Origin: Bacillota bacterium
GTDB lineage: Bacteria; Bacillota; Clostridia; Oscillospirales; Butyricicoccaceae
DNA: 6,333 nt
Assembly: GCA_030705725.1 (NCBI GenBank)
Contig: JAUZPW010000089.1
Location: forward strand, 1-6,333
Reading direction: 5' to 3'
Part shown: one piece after another, positions 1-5,310 of the stretch
Position numbering within the stretch: the first letter of the stretch is position 1
Layout: each line of letters begins with the position of its first letter
Program-made: the position numbers and the translations under genes
The notes under the pieces: generated by a model
The model's input: only the letters and a program-made list of their open reading frames with translations
Database searches by the model: none
What the model was told of the DNA's origin: nothing

Positions 1-1
1 A

Positions 2-754
2 AAGGACGATCACAACAGAGAGATACTGAGAAACGTGACGTTCGACATCCAAAAGGGAGAAATATTGGGAATTGCAGGCATTTCGGGAAACTGACAAAAA
101 GAGCTTGCGGAAGCTGTTTACTGTTTCCGTCAGATAGTTTCGGGCGAGCTTTTAATGGATGAGGTTAACATAACTAAGGCTTCGATCAAGCACCGCATCG
201 AAATGGGAATGCGCATGGTGACTGAGGATCCCCTCAGGGATAACGTCGTGCCCGGATTCAGCGTCCTGCAAAACATGGCGCTTGTCGGGATACCTCCGGA
301 AAGACGGCGCGGAGATATAGACTGGGAAGCCATGCAAAAACAGTTTGAAAGCTTTGACAGCATAAAAACGCTTGGAGTGCCTGCTTCAAACCGAATAACT
401 AGGGACCTTTCGGGAGGAAATGTTCAGCGTGTCGCTTTTGCGCGCGCGGTCATTTCAAACCCCAAACTTTTAATCGCGAGCTACCCGAGCAGAGGCTTAG
501 ACGTAGCGACAGTAAACGTTGTGTACAATACATTGCTGCGCCTGAAAGCGGGCGGCACGGCAGTGCTCCTGATATCCGAGGATTTAAACGAGCTTTACGC
601 AATCTCAGACCGAATTGTCGTTTTGGCTGCAAACACATCCTTTGGACCGTTCGACCCGAAAGAGCTCGACATGAAGGAGCTTGGTAAAATTATGCTGAAA
701 GGGCAGGAGATGGAGAATGAAGACAAAAACAGCAGCAGCGAAGCAGCCGTCTGA
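2..754 (+). pseudogene. ABC transporter ATP-binding protein, nucleoside/BMP type, second nucleotide-binding domain; 5'-partial and interrupted by in-frame TGA
   Basis: This is the C-terminal half of a two-domain ATPase that energises uptake with the two downstream permeases (the NupO/YufO-like family, related to RbsA/MglA). Reading from position 2, the first 30 codons end in GEILGIAGISGN, the degenerate second Walker A region. Codon 92-94 is then TGA where the family has Gly (GNGQ), and the frame resumes with QKELAEAV and stays open to the stop at 752-754. Later motifs are the signature LSGGNVQR (407-430), a Walker B without Asp/Glu followed by PSRGLDV (485-505), as is usual for this family's second domain, and the switch region LLISEDL. 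The C-terminal tail is polar (Asn/Ser/Glu). A single G-to-T change from GGA would explain the stop, and no indel is needed. It could be a nonsense mutation or a sequencing or assembly error. The first domain is outside the window. Family assignment is firm; loss of function is uncertain. Confidence 0.8.
155..754 (+). CDS. Open 3' fragment of the ABC ATPase (possible restart product, 199 aa)
   Basis: If the TGA at 92-94 is real, the first in-frame start codon after it is ATG 155 (MDEVNI), because no ATG, GTG or TTG lies in frame between 95 and 154. A weak purine-rich stretch (GGGCGAG, 142-148) precedes it by 6 nt. The product would keep the ABC signature (LSGGNVQR, residues 85-92) and the D-loop GLD, but would lack the Walker A region and the whole first domain, so it could not be a normal ATPase subunit alone. 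This entry describes the uninterrupted reading frame that an automatic gene caller would report. I think it is part of the longer interrupted gene, not an independent gene. Confidence 0.4.
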   Translation: MDEVNITKASIKHRIEMGMRMVTEDPLRDNVVPGFSVLQNMALVGIPPERRRGDIDWEAMQKQFESFDSIKTLGVPASNRITRDLSGGNVQRVAFARAVISNPKLLIASYPSRGLDVATVNVVYNTLLRLKAGGTAVLLISEDLNELYAISDRIVVLAANTSFGPFDPKELDMKELGKIMLKGQEMENEDKNSSSEAAV

Positions 755-1790
755 TGCCGGCAGGAGCGTAGCGCTCGGGAGTTTTTTTGATTCGACTCCG
801 TTCCGTGCGCTTATTTGTTTTGTTGCACCGGTTACTATATTCGGCTTGCTTTTGGCGAGCGAAGGAAAATCGGTTTTTGAAACTTATAAAACAATTTATT
901 TTTCGATATTCGGCAGCGTATACGGGATCGGAGAGGTCGTTATTCGCGCTACGTACCTGATACTAACGTCAATAGCGGCGATTCTGCCCGCCAGAGTCGG
1001 CCTTGCTAATGCCGGAGGCGAGGGGCAGATGGCAATGGGCGCCGTTGGTACCGCGGTTGTCGGAAGCACGATTTTTTCGAGGCTTGTAACGCCCGTCGGA
1101 ATCCCGATGATGCTTCTGGCAGGCATGTTTTTCGGGGCCCTCTGGGCAGGGATCGGAATCTACTGCTATATGCGTCTTGGAATGAACGAGACGCTCACCA
1201 CGATCCTTATGAACTATATTTCGACGTTCATAATAGCTATGCTGCTTTTCGGCGTGCTGCGCGATCCTAAAGGATGGAACTATCCGCAGACCGTTCAGAT
1301 AGCAAAACAGCTCCGCTTCAACATGTATTTCGGCACACGCATGAACGTCGGCATTTTTATTGCAATCGCTATGGCGTTTTTTGTTTGGTTTGTGATTAAC
1401 AAAACGAAAGCCGGGTTTGTGATCCGCACTATCGGAGGCAACCAGAACGCTGCAAGATTTGCCGGCATAAACGTTAAAAAAGTTCAGGCTCTTGTATTCC
1501 TTGCGGCCGGCGCGGTTGCCGGCCTCGCCGGAGCGATAATGATAGTAGGCGTCGAAGGAAGAATGCGCACCGGAGCGGGCGAAACCATGGGATTCATGGG
1601 GTTCCTTGCGGCAGGTATGGTGAAAAACAGCCCCGTGCTTGCAATTTTGTCGGCTTTTCTTATCGGTGCTCTTAACGTCGCGGGCAACTCCATGGAAATC
1701 AAAACGGGGCTTCCGGCGGCGTCTATTCAGATTCTAATTATGCTTGTACTTCTTACAATTATGACTGTGGGAGGCAAGAAGAAATCATGA
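717..1790 (+). CDS. ABC transporter permease, nucleoside/BMP type (NupP/YufP-like, BPD_transp_2)
   Basis: This is the first of two integral membrane subunits forming the import channel. The 357-aa product has a polar 28-residue N-terminus and about eight to ten hydrophobic segments (roughly residues 31-47, 76-92, 104-120, 129-150, 160-180, 209-227, 255-277, 305-322 and 334-351). Family hallmarks are LANAGGEGQMAMGA (residues 96-109, matching the usual N-x-G-x-EGQ loop) and GGNQNAARFAGI (240-251), the cytoplasmic loop that contacts the ATPase. Length fits the family. The start at 717 is supported by AGGAG at 705-709, 7 nt upstream. It overlaps the ATPase gene by 38 nt in another frame, through an AGC-rich low-complexity tract, so translation is probably coupled. 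The stop overlaps the next start as ATGA. The fold and role are clear; the ligand (purine nucleoside or base) is inferred from neighbours. Confidence 0.92.
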   Translation: MKTKTAAAKQPSDAGRSVALGSFFDSTPFRALICFVAPVTIFGLLLASEGKSVFETYKTIYFSIFGSVYGIGEVVIRATYLILTSIAAILPARVGLANAGGEGQMAMGAVGTAVVGSTIFSRLVTPVGIPMMLLAGMFFGALWAGIGIYCYMRLGMNETLTTILMNYISTFIIAMLLFGVLRDPKGWNYPQTVQIAKQLRFNMYFGTRMNVGIFIAIAMAFFVWFVINKTKAGFVIRTIGGNQNAARFAGINVKKVQALVFLAAGAVAGLAGAIMIVGVEGRMRTGAGETMGFMGFLAAGMVKNSPVLAILSAFLIGALNVAGNSMEIKTGLPAASIQILIMLVLLTIMTVGGKKKS

Positions 1791-2701
1791 GAGATTTAAC
1801 TACAGTATTAGCTTGTATGATAAGCGCAGGAACTCCCATACTTTACGCTCTTATCGGCGACCTTATCGGGGAGAGAGCGGGTATTATCAGCCTGAGCGTA
1901 GAGGGCAGCATGCTCTGCGGCGCCTGTATCGGCTTCGGAACCGCCGTTGCTACGCACAACATGCTTTTTGCGGTATTGTCGGGAGCTTTGGCGGGCGGCC
2001 TTATCGGCTTTTGCCAGGCGTTTCTTACAATAGACCGCAAGTCCAATATGATGGCTTCAGGCTTTGTGCTTATGTTCTTCGCAATGGGCCTGACGGCATT
2101 TTACGGCAGGTCTCTCCTAAACATAAGCATCGGCGGCGCGAACAGCGCCGGTCTTGGAAAAATTGCAATCCCTGTTCTTTCAAAAATCCCGGTTTTGGGA
2201 ACGGCGCTTTTCACCCAGGATATTTTGACGTATATATCCTATCTGCTGCCGCTGATCGTTTATTTCTTTATTTATAAAACAAAATACGGTCTTATACTCT
2301 GTTCAGTAGGAGAGCGGCCCGAAGTCACCCTGGCTTACGGCTACAATCCGAGGCTCATTCAGTACGGAGCCGTAATAATGGCCGGAGTGTTGGCGGGAAT
2401 CGGCGGAGTCCAGATGAGCGTCATCTATACAATGGGATGGGCGAACAACATGGTAAACGGAAGAGGATTTATCGCTACCGCTCTTGTTATACTGTGCTCA
2501 TGGAAACCACAGAGGGCATATCTCGCGGCGTATCTGTTCGGACTTGCGCAGGCGCTGCAGATTTTCCTCCAGGTTCATTCGGTCCCCGTCTCCATGTACA
2601 TCACTCTTATGCTGCCGTATTTGCTGACTCTGGTTGCGCTTGGCTTTATCTCCTCTTCAAAAAAGCCGACAATGCCGGAAAAGCTGAAGATTGTTATCTA
2701 G
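1787..2701 (+). CDS. ABC transporter permease, nucleoside/BMP type (NupQ/YufQ-like, BPD_transp_2)
   Basis: This is the second membrane subunit, expected to pair with the preceding permease. The 304-aa product has about eight hydrophobic segments. Family landmarks are GERAGIISLSVEGSML (residues 28-43, the counterpart of the usual GERSGVxNIGLEGMM motif), the loop SVGERPEVTLAYGYNP (173-188) ahead of a Gly-rich helix ending AGIGG, and GRGFIATALVILCSWKP (225-241). These are diagnostic of the shorter of the two BMP-type permeases. Its ATG shares bases with the TGA stop of the upstream gene (ATGA at 1787-1790). GGGAGG at 1769-1774 is rather far away (12 nt), so start choice probably depends on coupling to the upstream gene. 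The stop is TAG at 2699-2701, and 45 nt separate it from the binding-protein gene. Confidence 0.92.
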   Translation: MRDLTTVLACMISAGTPILYALIGDLIGERAGIISLSVEGSMLCGACIGFGTAVATHNMLFAVLSGALAGGLIGFCQAFLTIDRKSNMMASGFVLMFFAMGLTAFYGRSLLNISIGGANSAGLGKIAIPVLSKIPVLGTALFTQDILTYISYLLPLIVYFFIYKTKYGLILCSVGERPEVTLAYGYNPRLIQYGAVIMAGVLAGIGGVQMSVIYTMGWANNMVNGRGFIATALVILCSWKPQRAYLAAYLFGLAQALQIFLQVHSVPVSMYITLMLPYLLTLVALGFISSSKKPTMPEKLKIVI

Positions 2702-2732
2702 CTCAGCTGGATGCAATAAAAACAATTTGTTA

Positions 2733-2740
2733 GGGAGGAA
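2733..2740 (+). promoter_or_regulatory. Strong ribosome binding site of the binding-protein gene
   Basis: GGGAGGAA lies 6 nt before ATG 2747 and only 2 nt before an alternative ATG at 2743. The 2743 ATG is in another frame and does not encode the lipoprotein signal peptide. Spacing and product therefore both favour 2747. This is the best Shine-Dalgarno match in the window, consistent with the binding protein being made in excess over the membrane subunits. Confidence 0.75.
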
Positions 2741-2746
2741 GCATGA

Positions 2747-3913
2747 ATGAAAAAGAACTACCGCATCCTTAGCCTGCTGCTTGTTTTATTCCTGATGGCC
2801 GGAATAATGACGGGCTGCGTCAAGAAGACGGACGACGCGCAGACTTCGGGACAACCCACAGGCAGCGGCAGCACCACTGCCTCAACCACAGCAACGGGCA
2901 ACTTAAAGCCCGGCGAAGGCTCGAAGAAAATAGGAATCATCATGGGCGGATCCAAGGACGACTACGGATTCAACTACGCTTTTGCCCAGCTCGCCGATCA
3001 GGTGCAGAAAGAGCTCGGCATTGAAGCCGTAATCAAGGAAAATGTTCCCACCACGTCCGATTTTGAGGGCGTTTGCGAGGAGCTTATTTCCCAGGGCTGC
3101 AAAATTATTTTCCCGTCGCAGTTCGGCTACCTTGAATATGCTCACAACGTGGCACAGCGCCACCCCGACGTAGCGTTTTATTCCTTCCCGATCACGGATT
3201 ACAACGGCGGAAACTTCTCGACCATACACGGCAACGCGCATGAACCCTGGTATATAAACGGCGCTTTGGCCGCCATGTACAGCAAAACCGGCAAAGTCGG
3301 CTTCATAGGCTCGCTGCCGATTCCGGACGTTATCGTGTCAGTTGACGCTTTCACACTCGGCGCGCAGTCTATTAACCCGAAAATCCAGGTAAGCGCGGTA
3401 TTTACAGGCTCATGGGCTGACACCGGCCTGCAGACCACGGCTACGAACCAGCTGCTGGATTCCGGCTGCGACGTAATCGCGCCTTTCCAGGATTCCGTCA
3501 AAACTGTAATTGAAATCTGTGCAAGCCGCGGTGCGCACGCTTTCGGCTGCAACGCCGACGCGTATTCGCTGGATCCGAAAACCTGGCTGTCCGCCTGCAT
3601 CACCGACTGGTCCGGATATATTCCGTACATAAAGGCTGCTATTGACGGCAAGTACGAAAATGTAAACCTCAGCGGCGGATTCAAAGAGCATTTTATTACA
3701 AATGCTAAATACGGCGATACTGTCACGCCGGATATGGTAACAAAGCTTACCGAAATACGCAAGAAGATCGAAAGCGGAGACATTTACGTATTCCAGGGCC
3801 CGGTATACGATCAGTCCGGAGCTGTAATGTTCAAAGACGGCTATCGTCCGACCATCCAGGAGATCAATTTAGTGAACAAGCTTGTTAAAGGCGTAACAGG
3901 CAAGCTTAACTAA
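2747..3913 (+). CDS. BMP-family substrate-binding lipoprotein (PnrA-like) of an ABC importer
   Basis: This is the extracellular, membrane-anchored receptor that delivers ligand to the permeases. The 388-aa product starts with a type II signal peptide: MKKNYR, a hydrophobic core to about residue 20, then the lipobox MTGC with the acylated Cys at 24. A Ser/Thr/Gly/Ala-rich linker follows to about residue 57. The Bmp domain starts near KKIGIIMGG, with the ligand-site segment DDYGFNYA (71-78). Further family landmarks are a GKVGFIGSLPIPDV strand-loop, a SWAD motif and FQGPVYDQSG near the C-terminus. Characterised BMP proteins such as Treponema PnrA bind purine nucleosides. With a guanine deaminase-like gene downstream, a guanine-type ligand is a fair inference, though not shown by sequence. 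The gene comes last in the transporter set, whereas in B. subtilis yufNOPQ the receptor gene is first. Confidence 0.93.
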   Translation: MKKNYRILSLLLVLFLMAGIMTGCVKKTDDAQTSGQPTGSGSTTASTTATGNLKPGEGSKKIGIIMGGSKDDYGFNYAFAQLADQVQKELGIEAVIKENVPTTSDFEGVCEELISQGCKIIFPSQFGYLEYAHNVAQRHPDVAFYSFPITDYNGGNFSTIHGNAHEPWYINGALAAMYSKTGKVGFIGSLPIPDVIVSVDAFTLGAQSINPKIQVSAVFTGSWADTGLQTTATNQLLDSGCDVIAPFQDSVKTVIEICASRGAHAFGCNADAYSLDPKTWLSACITDWSGYIPYIKAAIDGKYENVNLSGGFKEHFITNAKYGDTVTPDMVTKLTEIRKKIESGDIYVFQGPVYDQSGAVMFKDGYRPTIQEINLVNKLVKGVTGKLN

Positions 3914-3935
3914 TCTTTTCGCAACAGTTAAAATA

Positions 3936-3972
3936 TGCCATACGCCGGACTTTTCCGGTCCGGCGTATGGCA
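3936..3972 (+). other. Perfect 15-bp inverted repeat (stem-loop) between transporter and deaminase genes
   Basis: The left arm TGCCATACGCCGGAC (3936-3950) and right arm GTCCGGCGTATGGCA (3958-3972) are exact reverse complements around a 7-nt loop, TTTTCCG. It begins 22 nt after the binding-protein stop and ends 10 nt before the deaminase ribosome binding site. There is no T-run after it on the + strand (AATCACCC follows), so it is not a classical intrinsic terminator in that direction. Possible roles are protecting the 3' end of the transporter mRNA from exonucleases, partial termination, or an operator. The structure is seen directly; the role is inferred. Confidence 0.75.
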
Positions 3973-3982
3973 ATCACCCGAA

Positions 3983-3987
3983 AGGAG
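3983..3987 (+). promoter_or_regulatory. Ribosome binding site deciding the deaminase start
   Basis: AGGAG within AAAGGAGC sits 6 nt before ATG 3994. The alternative in-frame ATG at 3967 is inside the right arm of the stem-loop and has only the other half of that repeat upstream, with no purine-rich site at suitable spacing. The start is therefore placed at 3994, removing nine residues from the longest possible reading frame. Confidence 0.75.
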
Positions 3988-3993
3988 CTTTTT

Positions 3994-5292
3994 ATGTGCG
4001 CCTTTGTTTTGAAGGGAACCTTTGCGCATACGCCGCAAATTGATGGTTTCCAATTTCTGGAGGATCATTTTCTCGTCAGCGACGGTGAAAAAATAGTCGG
4101 TTTATTTAAGAATCTTCCGGAACAGTACAAAAATCTCAGGTTATACGACTACACCGGGAAAATAATAATTCCGGGCATGAGCGACCTGCATATTCACGCG
4201 CCGCAGTATGCGTTCCGGGGAATCGGGCAGAACATCGAGGGCTCGAACTGGGACAGTTGGTTTGAAAGATACGCGTTTCCGGACGAAAGCCGTTACATGG
4301 ATCTGGATTACGCCGGGAAGGCATACGAGAGGCTGGCAAACGACCTCCTAAAGACGCCGACGACACGTTTATCAATGTTTGCCACAATTCATCGCCCTGC
4401 CACCGAGCTGCTTATGGATATTCTTGATAAAAAGGGTTTTGGGGGCTATGTCGGCAAGGTCAATATGGACCGTAACTCAATCGAGGGTCTGCTTGAGTCC
4501 ACCGAGGAGACGCTTTCGGAAACGGAAAAGTGGATAAATGAGTGCAGCGGAAAATACGGTTTAATAAAACCGATCATAACGCCGCGATATATACCGAGCT
4601 GTACCGACGAGGCTATGGCCGGTCTTTCAAAGCTTATTGAAAAATACGATCTTCCCGTTCAGTCTCATCTGTCGGAGGGACTTGACGAAATCGAATGGGT
4701 AAAATCGCTTAAACCCGAAATAACCTGCTACGGTCAGGGATATGATATGTACAATATGCTTGGCGGAAAAACCAAATGCATACAGGCTCATTGCATATTC
4801 CCAACCGACGAAGAATTTGAGCTTATTTCGCGCCGTGAAAATCTTTGGGTCGCGCATTGCGCCGACGCCAATCTGCACAGCTGCGGCACCTCCGCGCCGA
4901 TCCTGAAATATATCAGGGCGGGAGTCAAGGTTGGATTAGGTTCCGATTCTGCCGGAGGCAGTTTTATAAATTTGTTCAGGGTAATGTGGGAAGCAATTAT
5001 TGCGTCAAAGGTTCATTGGGCGTATACTGTACGTAAAAATGAGCCGTTTGTCAAAAAAGATTTTCTGTCGCTCGCAAACGCTTTTTACCTGGCGACTAAA
5101 GGCGGCGGCAGCTTCTTCGGAAATGTCGGCAGCTTTGAGGCCGGTTACCAGTGCGACGCGGTCGTTCTTGACGATTCGCGGCTTATAGATATTATACCCA
5201 GAACCACTTACGAACGGCTTGAACGCATGATTTCATTATCGGATGACCGAGAAATAGCCGCCAAATTCATTAATGGTAAAAAAGTTTTATAA
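3994..5292 (+). CDS. guaD: Guanine deaminase-like amidohydrolase
   Basis: This is a cytoplasmic zinc hydrolase of the amidohydrolase superfamily (432 aa, normal for the family), predicted to convert guanine to xanthine and ammonia (EC 3.5.4.3). The N-terminal beta-sandwich leads into PGMSDLHIHAPQYAFRG (residues 60-76), which holds the metal ligands H66 and H68 and the guanine-contacting Q71. Next come KVNMDRNS, then TPRYIPSCTDE with R198, the likely second base-binding residue. HLSE (225-228) gives metal ligand H225 and catalytic E228, AHC gives H266, and GLGSDSAGG (314-322) gives the catalytic D318. These combined motifs separate guanine deaminases from other cyclic amidohydrolases. One active-site loop, AHCADAN (287-293), departs from the usual AHCPxSN. 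The gene lies 80 nt after the binding-protein gene and 18 nt before the aminotransferase gene, implying transport and use of the same purine. A related aminopurine or pterin substrate is a less likely alternative. Confidence 0.88.
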   Translation: MCAFVLKGTFAHTPQIDGFQFLEDHFLVSDGEKIVGLFKNLPEQYKNLRLYDYTGKIIIPGMSDLHIHAPQYAFRGIGQNIEGSNWDSWFERYAFPDESRYMDLDYAGKAYERLANDLLKTPTTRLSMFATIHRPATELLMDILDKKGFGGYVGKVNMDRNSIEGLLESTEETLSETEKWINECSGKYGLIKPIITPRYIPSCTDEAMAGLSKLIEKYDLPVQSHLSEGLDEIEWVKSLKPEITCYGQGYDMYNMLGGKTKCIQAHCIFPTDEEFELISRRENLWVAHCADANLHSCGTSAPILKYIRAGVKVGLGSDSAGGSFINLFRVMWEAIIASKVHWAYTVRKNEPFVKKDFLSLANAFYLATKGGGSFFGNVGSFEAGYQCDAVVLDDSRLIDIIPRTTYERLERMISLSDDREIAAKFINGKKVL

Positions 5293-5310
5293 ATAAAGTA
5301 GGTTGAATTT

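Noticed and set aside
92..94. Reassigned genetic code with TGA read as glycine, as in Absconditabacteria/Gracilibacteria
   Set aside because: The amino acid fits, but this is the only in-frame TGA across the six genes, GGA and other GGN codons are abundant, and TGA serves as the natural stop at 752-754 and 1788-1790 at the expected family ends. A TGA-as-Trp code is also unsupported, since Trp codons are TGG and the site expects Gly.
92..115. Selenocysteine insertion at the in-frame TGA, with a small hairpin (AGCTT, GCGG, AAGCT at 102-115) as a SECIS element
   Set aside because: The stem is only 5 bp and too close to the TGA for a bacterial SECIS, and Sec has no plausible role at a Walker A glycine. 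It is probably a chance palindrome.
1505..1524. Inverted repeat GGCCGGC/GCCGGCC within the first permease gene
   Set aside because: It falls in codons for an Ala/Gly-rich membrane helix (AAGAVAGLAG), where GC-only palindromes arise easily.
2134..2150. 6-bp hairpin CGGCGC/GCGCCG within the second permease gene
   Set aside because: It is short, within Gly/Ala codons and without a T-run, so it is not supported as a terminator or regulatory site.
1813..2277. 154-codon + strand open frame inside the second permease gene
   Set aside because: It is an Arg/Tyr-rich frame-shifted shadow of the permease. The overlapping frame has clear family motifs.
2702..2746. Possible promoter or terminator in the 45-nt gap before the binding-protein gene
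   Set aside because: Apart from the ribosome binding site, no convincing hairpin or paired -35/-10 boxes are visible.
3199..3783. 194-codon open frame on the minus strand
   Set aside because: It lies entirely antisense to the well-supported binding-protein gene, has no recognisable motifs, and is explained by that gene's codon composition.
3967..3993. Upstream ATG 3967 as the deaminase start
   Set aside because: It lies within the stem-loop and lacks a ribosome binding site, while ATG 3994 has AGGAG at ideal spacing.
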